A stretch of DNA of 35,631 nucleotides from Fuerstiella sp. (GCA_022843805.1 JALHMY010000099.1:1-35631), one strand, 5' to 3'; numbered from the stretch's first letter, positions 25,775 to 33,387 are shown. The notes: a model not told the origin generated them from the letters alone. Made by a program: numbers and translations.

Positions 25775-26011
25775 TCACATATCAGCGTAAGCTCGAAGCA
25801 CATGACACTCCTTGCACCTATAGGTAGTGATGGGAATCATCTCTTCGGGGTCACATTTGATACTAGGATCGATTCCCTTCATTCCAAAAAAGGTCAGCCC
25901 CTCAGGCTTACCGGGATGCCAACATGTCTGCTTGACAGTAGCGTACGAAAAGTCAGGGACAAATCCGTCCTCCATTTCTCCGTCACAATCTGGGCAGCGT
26001 CGCGTTGTCAT
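25775..26011 (-). CDS. DUF6487-type zinc-ribbon protein
   Basis: 78 residues. CPDCDGEMEDGFVPD at the N-terminus and YRCKECHVLRAYA at the C-terminus provide two CxxC pairs of a zinc ribbon; EEMIPITTYRC before the second pair is typical of the DUF6487 family. Function unknown, probably cytoplasmic. The ATG at 26011 has no obvious ribosome binding site. Single-gene unit, 40 nt from palindrome g on its 5' side. Confidence 0.85.
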   Translation of the reverse strand: MTTRRCPDCDGEMEDGFVPDFSYATVKQTCWHPGKPEGLTFFGMKGIDPSIKCDPEEMIPITTYRCKECHVLRAYADM

Positions 26012-26050
26012 TGGGCTTTACACATTCAAATGGAGTTCGCATGAGTGATA

Positions 26051-26139
26051 GACAGAACGACTGGGTTCGGCGGGCGGGCGCGAATGAGCAACCATTGCCA
26101 AACCGCACGGTTCGCCCGCTCCGTTGCAACCCTTGGTTC
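26051..26139. repeat. attC-like imperfect palindrome g, interrupted at GTTC
   Basis: GACAGAACGACTGGGTTCGG and CGGGCGGGCG pair with TTCGCCCGCTCCGTTGCAACC and CTTGGTTC. An IS91-like left end (AAGTAAGCCGC) begins directly after GTTC. Confidence 0.8.
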
Positions 26140-26876
26140 AAGTAAGCCGCTGTCGCGGCGGGGGTGTTGGTTGCGTTAAATCATACTGGAATCGTTTCGC
26201 GTTTGGCAACGGTGAGTGGTCAATCTGACTGTCGTTGGGGCGTCGGTGGATGCTCCGTTGAAGGCTATCTGCGAGCCGTGCGACAACTCGCCAACTACTG
26301 CAAATGTTCGCCCGATCAGGTTACGGAAGATCAGCTGCGAAAGTTCTTCTGCATCGCGGTAAGGGTGCGAAGGATCGTTACATCCCGTTGCCGCTGAGTA
26401 CGTTGCTGGCCCTGAGGCGATACTGGCGCACGCATCAGCATCCAAAGTTTCTCTTTCCTGCAGACGGCGACGGGATCCGATGCAGTTTCATCCGCACGTG
26501 CATTTTGTCGTGCCCGGTGGAGCCGTCACCAGCGACAGAACACGCTGGCTGGCGACTCCGCAGAACTTCCTGTTCGTGCATGCAAAGACGTGCTCAAAGT
26601 ACAAGACGTACTTTCGAGCGCTTCGAATTCACGGACGACTCGTGACATGGTGCGCTGGCTCGTGTGGCTGTTTCCGGGATGGACATACTGGCTGGGCAGC
26701 GGCATCGCGCCGCAGCCGGAACGAAGACCACCGCAGGCACCTCGCTGCCGCCACTGCGGCCGTGATCTCGAAGTAAAGGGCGTGATCGACGACAAAGGCC
26801 GAGTCCTCTCCGCTCAACCACCAAACCAATAGTCAGCTATCTCTGCGCCCGCCGCGAAGCCAAAGCCTTATTGGTT
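26140..26876 (+). mobile_element. IS91-like element remnant 2 with recombinase and transposase fragments
   Basis: Left-end hairpin and leader as at 22789 and 35517. Then, in three frames, come: a tyrosine recombinase N-lobe (VEGYLRAVRQLANYCKCSPD), its C-lobe start (LLHRGKGAKDRYIPLPLST), an IS91-like transposase HxH region (FHPHVHFVVPGG, then RWLATPQNFLFVHAKTC), and a transposase C-terminal CxxC piece (RCRHCGRDLEVKGVIDDKG). Each piece is separated by a deletion. The right end reads GCGAAGCCAAAGCCTTATTG. Confidence 0.7.
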
Positions 26877-27324
26877 ATCCGAGAAGCCGTTTAATTAGCG
26901 GAATGTCGGCAGCGTCCTTCGCTCGCCCAGTCGATTGTTTGTTCAATAAAAGATCTTGTAGTCCCAGGACAGGAACCGTTATTCCTTCGATTTCCACCGT
27001 AAGCCTATTCTTCCACGCTTCTTCAAATTGGACCCCTGAAATCGTCGTGAGAATGTCTATCCTTTGAGGTGGCACACCGATCTGAAAAACGATCCCTGGA
27101 GTAGCAAAATCGTCAATTGATACTTGGTAAGTTGGGGCACCAAACGCGGCAAGAGCGGAAAAAACTCGTCTTGCATTCTCTGAATCAGCACGAACCCAAA
27201 AGTCAATGTCTCCAGTTGCACGCGGGCAGCCATGTGCTGCCAATGCGTAAGCACCAACGAGTAAAAACTCAACGCCCGCGTCGTTCAACGCGAGTAACAT
27301 GTCTCTGAAATTCTCGTTTAGCAT
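26875..27324 (-). CDS. nucleotidyltransferase-fold protein (toxin-antitoxin-like)
   Basis: 149 residues from the ATG at 27324 (a start five codons upstream is also in frame). Nucleotidyltransferase motif: VEFLLVGAYALAAHGCPRATGDIDFWVRA, with the GS-like G-A and DxD (DID) residues; later FQIGVPPQRIDILTTISG and GLQDLLLNKQSTGRAKDAADI. This matches the DUF6036-like/AbiEii-related group, often half of a toxin-antitoxin-like pair. It overlaps the end of the upstream small gene by about 56 nt. Its TAA stop is completed by the right end of IS91-like remnant 2. Confidence 0.85.
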   Translation of the reverse strand: MLNENFRDMLLALNDAGVEFLLVGAYALAAHGCPRATGDIDFWVRADSENARRVFSALAAFGAPTYQVSIDDFATPGIVFQIGVPPQRIDILTTISGVQFEEAWKNRLTVEIEGITVPVLGLQDLLLNKQSTGRAKDAADIPLIKRLLG

Positions 27325-27481
27325 CGTGTCCTGGCACAAAAGCCCAACAATCCTGCGTAATTCGCCACACCATCAGCAGCCGTTCCGCGGCGCTAGAACC
27401 CTCCGGCGTAAGCGTGCCATCTTCTTCGTTCAGATCAACCTTCCGGATAATTTCTCGGTTGTCAGGGCGGTGGGTATTCAT
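27269..27481 (-). CDS. small partner of the nucleotidyltransferase
   Basis: 70 residues: MNTHRPDNREIIRKVDLNEE, then GTLTPEGSSAAERLLMVWRI, CWAFVPGHDAKREFQRHV and a basic end. It resembles small proteins that precede nucleotidyltransferase genes in planctomycetes, and overlaps the downstream gene, which suggests translational coupling. A toxin-antitoxin role is inferred from the arrangement only. Confidence 0.65.
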   Translation of the reverse strand: MNTHRPDNREIIRKVDLNEEDGTLTPEGSSAAERLLMVWRITQDCWAFVPGHDAKREFQRHVTRVERRGR

Positions 27482-27564
27482 GCTTGCATTGTATCAAAGT
27501 TCTCCGCTTAGGCCATAACGTTCGATGCTCTGAGCAAGATGGCATTCGGGATCGTGTGATATTT

Positions 27565-27657
27565 CGGATAACGCTGGCCATCACCCGGCACGCGAGAGAG
27601 ATGTTCCATTGCGAAGACGCCTGCACGCGTGCTCGGCGTGCAGGGCTTCGCTATCCG
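27565..27657. repeat. attC-like palindrome h (degenerate)
   Basis: Outer ends CGGATAACG and CGCTATCCG are complementary, and CACCCGGCACGCG pairs loosely with CGCGTGCTCGGCGTG. The core differs from the GTTC type. Confidence 0.45.
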
Positions 27658-27664
27658 GCCTGCA

Positions 27665-28129
27665 TCATCGTTTCAGAGTAAATGTCGATACCTTTGTACT
27701 AACGTCTGGCCCGGTTTCAAACGAGGTTGGCCTTTCATCCCTGCCCTCAGCAAGAACGAGCGTTTGATCAACGATCTTAAAAATACACTTTAGTGTTTTC
27801 TTCTTCCCCTCACGATCCTCCTGAATGATATCCAGCTCATGAGGTTCAGCCTCACCACGTATGACAATTCGACATTCGAATTGCATACCGTCCACGCGAG
27901 AGACGATCATCTTGTCGCCCTTGATCGTCTGCTTCATTCCCTGAAATCGAGCAGGCAGGTCTTCTCCTTGACGCTTTTCTCCCCTCATCTCAATTGAATC
28001 CAGAATCCATGAGCCCTCAAGCTTGTCGAGCATGACGTTCTTGTCTTGATCCTCCTGGGCAGAAGCAAGCGACATACAAAGTATGCCAAGGGCAAGATGG
28101 CCGGCGATGGTAATGAAACGCGAATGCAT
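27665..28129 (-). CDS. TIGR03067 domain-containing secreted protein
   Basis: 154 residues. A signal peptide (FITIAGHLALGILCMSLASAQ) precedes a lipocalin-like TIGR03067 domain: LEGSWILDSIEMRGEKRQGE, FQGMKQTIKGDKMIV, KKTLKCIFKIVDQTLVLAEG, RPTSFETGPDVSTKVSTFTLKR read in parts. The family is specific to planctomycetes and related bacteria; its function is unknown. Single-gene unit; the 5' side is the hairpin repeat at 28165. Confidence 0.88.
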   Translation of the reverse strand: MHSRFITIAGHLALGILCMSLASAQEDQDKNVMLDKLEGSWILDSIEMRGEKRQGEDLPARFQGMKQTIKGDKMIVSRVDGMQFECRIVIRGEAEPHELDIIQEDREGKKKTLKCIFKIVDQTLVLAEGRDERPTSFETGPDVSTKVSTFTLKR

Positions 28130-28164
28130 GGGAACCTCTCTTCAGGTATTAGGAAAATCCGGCA

Positions 28165-28257
28165 AAGGACACCGAATTGCGATCTATGCGTCTGGCGATT
28201 GGCCGACGCATAGATCGTGCGTTGAACTTTTCCGCTTTGTGGACTGGGTGCAAAGGG
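28165..28257. repeat. dispersed hairpin repeat, copy 3 (intact stem)
   Basis: GATCTATGCGTC (28181-28192) pairs perfectly with GACGCATAGATC (28205-28216). Compared with copy 2, one base pair has changed on both sides (G-C to T-A), so pairing is kept. The flank TGAACTTTTCCGCTTTGTGGA matches copy 1. Confidence 0.85.
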
Positions 28258-28800
28258 GCTGGTCATGGTGATCGGCCCTATGCGGAATCAATCACGAGCA
28301 CTCGGCGGACGCTGGCAGTTTACCGGCGGCGGCTGGAGTTGTCACCCCGAAACTGGCTCCCTGGACTGCGGCAGCCTGCTGCCGCTTTGTTGTCCACAGC
28401 CTGCTGTGGACAACCACTTGCAATTTGAACATCACGGGCACAAGGCCAGCAGGATTTCCGGCCTCAACCGACCCGCGTCGGTTGAGCCCAGGGTTTGAAA
28501 ACTACAAGCGTGGTGGATCAGTCGTCTGACGAAGTTGCGTTGAGCCAGGGAAGTGTAGTTGCCAAACCTGGGCTCCATCGGCACAAGGCGGATGGGGCCG
28601 GCAGCAATACCCTGGCATCTGTAGTTTCCAAACCTGGGCTCAACCGGCGTGAAGCCGATTGGGGCCGGGCTGGAGAAACGGGCGATGCCTGTAACACTTC
28701 ACACATGACAGCAGCCGATTCACTTCTGCACCGCTCAGAACCGCCGGGAGAACGACTGGCCCTAAACGACCAGTTAAGCGGCGGCATCCTGCCGCCTCGC
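28258..28800. repeat. long dispersed repeat block C
   Basis: Matches block B from 19365 onward, including the GGCAGCCTGCTGCC and GTCCACAGCCTGCTGTGGAC palindromes and the AACCGGCGTGAAGCC motif, but it diverges before the recombinase fragment. No gene was recognised. Confidence 0.75.
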
Positions 28801-28810
28801 ACCATTGTAC

Positions 28811-29197
28811 CTACTGTTCCGCCGGTGGTTGCCAGAGCTCGACCTTATTGCCCTCTGGGTCCAAGACCCAGCCGAACTTGCCGTACTCAGAGTCGTCCGT
28901 CCTGTCAAGGACATTGCAGCCTTCGTCGCGAAGCGCTTGAAGCAGGGAAGCGAGGTCATCGACTCGATAGTTGATCATGAAGCTCGACGCGCTCGGAGCG
29001 AAGTGCTTGCTATCAGCTGCTCCGACAGACCAGATCGTCGTGCCCTTCATCGGGTTGCCTTCTGCATCCGTCCAGGTGAAGGCCGTTCCTCCCCAGTCCT
29101 GCACGTCAATGCCCAGGTGCTTCCTGTACCAGTCGCAGAGTGCCCTGGGATCCCGGGCGTTGAAAAAGATACCGCCGATGCCTGTGACTCGTTTCAT
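28811..29197 (-). CDS. VOC (glyoxalase/bleomycin-resistance-like) family protein
   Basis: 128 residues from the ATG at 29197; the upstream frame adds 19 residues not seen in the family. Typical VOC layout: GIGGIFFNARDPRALCDWYRKHLG (first beta-alpha unit), FTWTDAEGNP, MINYRVDDLASLLQALRDEG, and the terminal WVLDPEGNKVELWQPP with a metal-binding Glu. Such proteins are metal-dependent dioxygenases, isomerases or resistance binders; the substrate is undefined. Single-gene unit. Confidence 0.9.
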   Translation of the reverse strand: MKRVTGIGGIFFNARDPRALCDWYRKHLGIDVQDWGGTAFTWTDAEGNPMKGTTIWSVGAADSKHFAPSASSFMINYRVDDLASLLQALRDEGCNVLDRTDDSEYGKFGWVLDPEGNKVELWQPPAEQ

Positions 29198-29389
29198 CTT
29201 AACCTTCGAGGAAATAAAAACGTTGGGTAGATCTTCGCCGCCTAACGACGGCATTTATCGAGTCGATGGGGTAGAGCCACCATCAGGAAACGCGCGACCC
29301 GCAACTCGCGGTGAGTAGGCCTATTCTCTTTTGTGTAGGATACGGTTTGTCTTCCGTGTTGGCCACCTGGTTCTCCATGGTGGTATCAC

Positions 29390-29530
29390 AATATTTCATC
29401 CATGCACAATTGAGGTCGCCCCATCGCAGATCCGAATGCGCGCTGTTTACGCATAGGGCTCCCAGCCGTTACTTGCCCATCGCCTTGCGTCGCCGCTCAA
29501 TGATGGATGTGACTCAACGGAGTTATCACC
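29390..29530 (-). mobile_element. group II intron remnant 2 (domain V and end of its protein)
   Basis: On the minus strand a reading frame ends SIIERRRKAMGK and a stop at 29469, typical of an intron-encoded reverse-transcriptase tail. It is followed by GGGAGCCCTATGCG, a short loop, and CGCGCATTCGGATCTG (about 29427-29463), which folds like domain V. The rest of the intron is not seen. The remaining flanks (29200-29390, 29530-29620) hold no gene that I can support. Confidence 0.5.
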
Positions 29531-29624
29531 GTGGTTCCGTCTCTGAGGACGCACGGTGAAGCCGCAACAAAGTTGATTGGTTGTGTCCTGGAACCACCGC
29601 CGGGCGTCACTTGAACATAAATCG

Positions 29625-30617
29625 TCATTTCAGTTCTCGAATGCGTTGTTCGAGTTGTGATTGCAGTTGCGGTAACTGGGCCGCCCAGGCTCGCCCTTCT
29701 TCCGTCAGGGCATTTGAAAACTGTGGAATTACGCCCGCCTCGTCTTTAAGCTCCTTGCGGACACGCTTTAGCACCCCCGCTTTGCGGACATGGGGGATCA
29801 CCGCGGCAATCGTGAGCCAGTTCTTGCCGGCCCATTCCAACCCAGCTTCGGGCGCCACGCTCTTCGCAGCGAGCAACACCGCCATCTCGACGCAGGCGGC
29901 CTCCACAACTTTGGATCGTGGCGTGAAGATGTTCGCCATGCAGGCGAACTCCAGGGCGTTCAACCGCAGCGCGGGGCATTGCCGATCGACGTCTCCTCCG
30001 GCGTCAATCCATGCCTTCATCGCCGGGACGTCCCCATACTCGACAGCCTTCATCCAGGGCTCGCTTTCTGGAGGCCAATGCAGACCGGCAAGGAAGTCTG
30101 CAAAATCATCCGCTATCGCGAAGAGATTGGTCGGCGCAAAGACCATGTCGTAGAGATTCTCCATCGACAACGCATGCCTCCCCTTCTTCTCAATATACAT
30201 GTACACCCGTCCGTAGTCTTCCGGGCGGACGGACAAGAGGAGATAGCTCGTCAGTAACCTGCGTCGCCACCGGCAACACTGGCCAAAGGCGAACAATCCC
30301 CTGGGGAAGCCTTTCGTATGCTGGAATTGGTCCTGCACCCCGTAACCATGCGGGCCTCCATCCTGGGCCAATGCCGAGACATGCACGCTTTCTCTGCCGC
30401 GCCGAGAAAATCGATAAAGGATCTCGACGATCTCGACGCCGGCCCTGACGTTCGGATTCGCCGAATCGAAGTAGGCGAACACCGGCGGCAAAGGACATCC
30501 GCCATTGGTCGATTCGACGAATGCCCGATACGACGCGGGCAATGGCCCGAGTGCCGCCTCAAACTCCTCGATGATGGCTTGATCTCCGCGTCCCCCCGAT
30601 TGATGAAATGTCACCAT
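29625..30617 (-). CDS. SMI1/KNR4 (SUKH) protein with ankyrin-like C-terminal region
   Basis: About 330 residues from the ATG at 30617 (GAGGT 8 nt upstream); the frame is open to 30755. A SUKH domain occupies about 1-160 (IIEEFEAALGPLPASYRAFVESTNGG, VFAYFDSANPNV). The C-terminal half has an ankyrin-like unit (PWMKAVEYGDVPAMKAWIDAGGD, ALEFACMA). The GGD strand of the SUKH fold appears frame-shifted: the annotated frame reads CCRWRRRLLTSY (about 30250-30290), whereas the next frame gives ASVAGGDAGY. Pairing of SUKH with ankyrin repeats is known among immunity-type proteins. No toxin gene is adjacent. Confidence 0.78.
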   Translation of the reverse strand: MVTFHQSGGRGDQAIIEEFEAALGPLPASYRAFVESTNGGCPLPPVFAYFDSANPNVRAGVEIVEILYRFSRRGRESVHVSALAQDGGPHGYGVQDQFQHTKGFPRGLFAFGQCCRWRRRLLTSYLLLSVRPEDYGRVYMYIEKKGRHALSMENLYDMVFAPTNLFAIADDFADFLAGLHWPPESEPWMKAVEYGDVPAMKAWIDAGGDVDRQCPALRLNALEFACMANIFTPRSKVVEAACVEMAVLLAAKSVAPEAGLEWAGKNWLTIAAVIPHVRKAGVLKRVRKELKDEAGVIPQFSNALTEEGRAWAAQLPQLQSQLEQRIRELK

Positions 30618-30847
30618 GTAACGTACCTCGGCCTCTGGTTCATACGACTCGCCTCTCAGTATGATAAACTCAACGCGATACTCCCGTAAACCATGGATCT
30701 CCTTCGCAGCCGCAGCACGTTCAGTCATCTGCATGACTCGGCGGATTGGGCACAACAGTACGCTATCCGCTGCTCAGGAAAGTCGAGCATGGACTGGTGA
30801 TGCTTCGCCTTGCCGATTGAGGTTCAGCCATCTCGGCACCGGTACGG

Positions 30848-31182
30848 CGGCGGGTCTCCGGCCCCAACCGACCCGCGTCGGTTGAGCCCAGGGTTTGAAA
30901 ACTTTAAGCGTGGTGGATCAGGCGTCTGAAGTCATTGCGCTGAACCGAGGTAGTGTAAATGCCAAACCTGGACTCCATCGGCACAACGCCCATGGGGGCC
31001 GATAGCAATGCCCTTGCAACTGTAGTTTCCGAACCTGGGCGCAACCGGCGTGAAGCCGGTTGGGGCCGGGCTGCAGAAACGGGCGATGCTTGTGACACTT
31101 CACACACGACAGCAGCCGATTCACTTCTTCACCGCTGAGTACCGCCGGCAGCTTCTTCGGTCGTTTGCCGAAGGGGATCATG
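30848..31182. repeat. long dispersed repeat block D with recombinase fragment
   Basis: Shares CCAACCGACCCGCGTCGGTTG and AACCGGCGTGAAGCCGG with blocks A-C. On the minus strand (about 31085-31181) the frame MIPFGKRPKKLPAVLSGEEV, continuing NRLLSCVK, is a tyrosine recombinase N-lobe piece, cleaner than in A and B. Confidence 0.75.
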
Positions 31183-31632
31183 TCAACAACTCATCACAGC
31201 GCATACGACCTGGAGATTCAGCACAACCTGGCCAGCGCGTACGACCTGGAAAATCCAGGCAACCTGGAGATCCCTCACATCCGGACCACAGCCCGCCACG
31301 AAGTCATGTTGCCTGCGCCATCAGTCGGCATCAGCCGTGAGAACACGATGGTCAGTCATGAACGTCGGTCGGTCATCAACGTCGGAAGACTCGCAGCACA
31401 TCATGTCAATCTGCGGAGTGAAGTGACGCATCCTGTGGACCAGTCATCGGGCTGCCTGAGACTGATCCGGCGAACTGCAGGGGCGATGCAATCAGCAGGC
31501 GTCATCGTTCTTTTTGCAGTACTCCGCACGAACGTCCTGCCCCCGGTCGCCAGTCACGATCTCCGAACCATGTGCTGTCAGCGGCCGATGGACTACTGCG
31601 CCGTCAGGATAAGGCGTTCGGGTTGGCGTTAG
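31180..31632 (+). CDS. doubtful open reading frame
   Basis: 150 codons from the ATG at 31180. The start holds a short internal duplication (AYDLEIQHNLASAYDLENPG). The rest is rich in Arg, Val and Ser without a recognisable domain, and the frame ends inside a MITE-like repeat. It is listed because nothing else explains the stretch; it may be a non-coding remnant. Confidence 0.2.
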   Translation: MSTTHHSAYDLEIQHNLASAYDLENPGNLEIPHIRTTARHEVMLPAPSVGISRENTMVSHERRSVINVGRLAAHHVNLRSEVTHPVDQSSGCLRLIRRTAGAMQSAGVIVLFAVLRTNVLPPVASHDLRTMCCQRPMDYCAVRIRRSGWR

Positions 31633-31713
31633 TGGATCTTGCTAAAGATCCCCTGGCTGCAGGACCTTTAGCAAGGTCCACTACCCGAAATTCAAGGCCT
31701 GACAGAGCACTAC
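31616..31713. repeat. MITE-like palindrome, copy 2 (inverted relative to copy 1)
   Basis: GGATCTTGCTAAAGATCC and GGACCTTTAGCAAGGTCC are two self-complementary halves that also pair with each other; the outer arm GACAGAGCACTA matches copy 1 at 15885 in reverse. One outer arm is truncated. Confidence 0.85.
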
Positions 31714-31799
31714 GTTCAACAAAAGCGCCCACACCCCCACAAAGCGGTTAAGTTCAACGGCTGCCTTAAGCAGCTCGCGGCCAATCGACTATCCACACC

Positions 31800-32103
31800 G
31801 CTTCAGCGAATCGCAAGCCCGTTTCCACACGAGTCTCGATGCCTCAACACTTGCAAACAACATCTGTCATACGGCCCATTGGCGATTTTCGAATGCGCCC
31901 TGGCCGTTTAGTGACAGGAATTCCGCGTCGCCCAATTGCACAACCCAATGGTTCAAGCCGTTCCCTGAAATCCGGGCTTCCTGAACAAAGGCCTTGAGCT
32001 TCGGCTTGACGGGCTCTCATCTCCACGAGCCCTCGACGCTCCACCACCAATCTGACTCCGCGCTCTCACTCCGCCTGCCGCGAAGTCAAAGCCTTATTGG
32101 TTA
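31800..32103 (+). mobile_element. IS91-like right-end fragment B
   Basis: Direct repeat of 25394-25698. Its end can fold: ACCAAT...ATTGGT outside and TGACTCCGCG...CGCGAAGTCA inside. It terminates TTATTGGTTA, the last bases of which form the stop codon of the next minus-strand gene. The stretch 31714-31799 holds nothing recognisable. Confidence 0.55.
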
Positions 32104-32718
32104 CCCGCGGCCATGCGGATATCCGCAAGCCTTGCATGATGGTCGGTAGTCTGGTGACGGGTAATCACAGTTTGGACATGAACGCGATGAATGGGGACGA
32201 TCTTTTACCGCTGCTGCATCTCGATCAAATACCTTTACAGTAAATTTCGGAGCAGTGTCTGCACCACGTTTCGTCATCGAATTCCAGAGTTCAAGCTTCG
32301 TTCGTGGCCCGCAGAAATGGTTGTCATAGATTTCTACGAATCTCGCAAGTTCCTCTTTGGGATATACGCAATCCGTGAATCGGGTCTCAAACTCGTAAAC
32401 AGTGTCGACCGCAGATTGTGGCAACGAATCGTTTCGCGAGCCAGTCGAATGGGAGAAATAGTCAGCCGGAAGTGTATCCAGCGCTTCTTGAACCATGGAC
32501 TTCATCCCATCTGCTTGGATCGCTGCAAGTCCGTTTAAAGCGATGTCAATCCGAGATGGTTCAGTATTGTTGAAGTAGTCGAGTAGGCCCGGTCCGTAAG
32601 CCACGAAGAGTAGCCACCAAATCGCGTGATAAGTACGTTCGGCTTCAGTCAGCGATTCATACGAGTCGCGTGCTATTCGCTCTTCGATTGACTCATTCGG
32701 TTCAAGCTGCCAGTTCAT
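32101..32718 (-). CDS. DUF4375 domain protein with C-terminal zinc ribbon
   Basis: 205 residues from the ATG at 32718; upstream codons belong to palindrome i. A DUF4375-like domain (LTEAERTYHAIWWLLFVAYG, LLDYFNNTEPSRIDIALNGL) spans about 1-150. The C-terminus adds a ribbon CPNC...CKACGYPHG (about 186-203), an unusual addition that may bind zinc. The function of DUF4375 is unknown; members are often in cassette or immunity-like settings. The TAA stop is formed by the IS91-like right end. Confidence 0.78.
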   Translation of the reverse strand: MNWQLEPNESIEERIARDSYESLTEAERTYHAIWWLLFVAYGPGLLDYFNNTEPSRIDIALNGLAAIQADGMKSMVQEALDTLPADYFSHSTGSRNDSLPQSAVDTVYEFETRFTDCVYPKEELARFVEIYDNHFCGPRTKLELWNSMTKRGADTAPKFTVKVFDRDAAAVKDRPHSSRSCPNCDYPSPDYRPSCKACGYPHGRG

Positions 32719-32728
32719 GGATTCCAGT

Positions 32729-32820
32729 CGGCGAACGACAGCCATCAGCGGATGGCGGCAGACAAATTTCGATGGTAACTCGCGAACCACGGCCATTCCG
32801 CCGCACGGCTTTGTTCGCCT
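32729..32820. repeat. attC-like imperfect palindrome i
   Basis: CGGCGAACGACAG ... GGCTTTGTTCGCC outer box; CAGCGGATGGCGG pairs with CGGCCATTCCGCCG. Almost the same as palindrome d. Confidence 0.82.
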
Positions 32821-33222
32821 TTGCGATTCACTGCGATTTGCGACTCTGCTGCAGAATCATCTCCATCTGAATCGCAGCACAGCCGTCAGGTTAAGAAGGT
32901 GCCTGTCACATGGCAATGTCATCGTGATCTGAATTTTCCCTCACCAATAGAAATCATTTATCGATGGACGTTCCCTGATCTCAACCATTCGATGATATAT
33001 CCCGCATTCCAATCCTGTTCTGCCAGGCGGAACTCAGCAGCCCGGTTTAAATGCCGCTTGCAGATTGCGATGAACATGGCGTCCATCATACAGACGCTCA
33101 CGAAGCAAAAACACAGTCTTCAACACAGAGGCACAGAGGACCACAGAGAAATTCAACGCACAGTCATCGTTGCGATTCCTCTGTGCTCTCCGTGTCCTCC
33201 GTGTCAAATCTGCGTTACGCTC
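32821..33222. repeat. duplicated noncoding unit, copy 2
   Basis: Direct repeat of 21553-21950, again ending in the ACACAGAGG...CCTCTGTG inverted pair. At AAATCTGCG (33206-33214) it joins group II intron sequence. No gene was recognised. Confidence 0.75.
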
Positions 33223-33387
33223 GGCGTTCGTCGCGATCAGGCGGTGACTCATGGTATGAGCAGCAAAGGCGCGTGGGTGATGTCGTCGAGTCAGGCCGTG
33301 CATGAAGCACTGTCGATCGCGTACCTCACGCAGGGGGGATTGGTGAGTCTGTTAACCCTCTGGCAGAAGCTCACTGCGAGGAAATGA
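33208..33387 (+). pseudogene. group II intron reverse transcriptase, last 59 codons
   Basis: The frame reads VTLGVRRDQAVTHGMSSKGA, then AVHEALSIAYLTQGGLVSLL and TLWQKLTARK before TGA, the usual end of an intron-encoded maturase. Everything upstream is missing. The same part of the protein ends remnant 1 at 25217. Confidence 0.8.

Noticed and set aside
25213..25827. Several 65-105 codon plus-strand frames
   Set aside because: They lie in the repeated IS91-like right-end sequence and have no ribosome binding site, domain or conservation beyond the repeat.
28495..28974. Plus-strand frame of 159 codons
   Set aside because: The first half is the dispersed repeat and the second half is antisense to the VOC gene.
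29311..29559. Plus-strand frame of 82 codons
   Set aside because: It lies antisense to the group II domain V and protein tail, and its sequence has no family features.
29790..30448. Plus-strand open frames
   Set aside because: They are antisense shadows of the SUKH-ankyrin gene, with no domain of their own.
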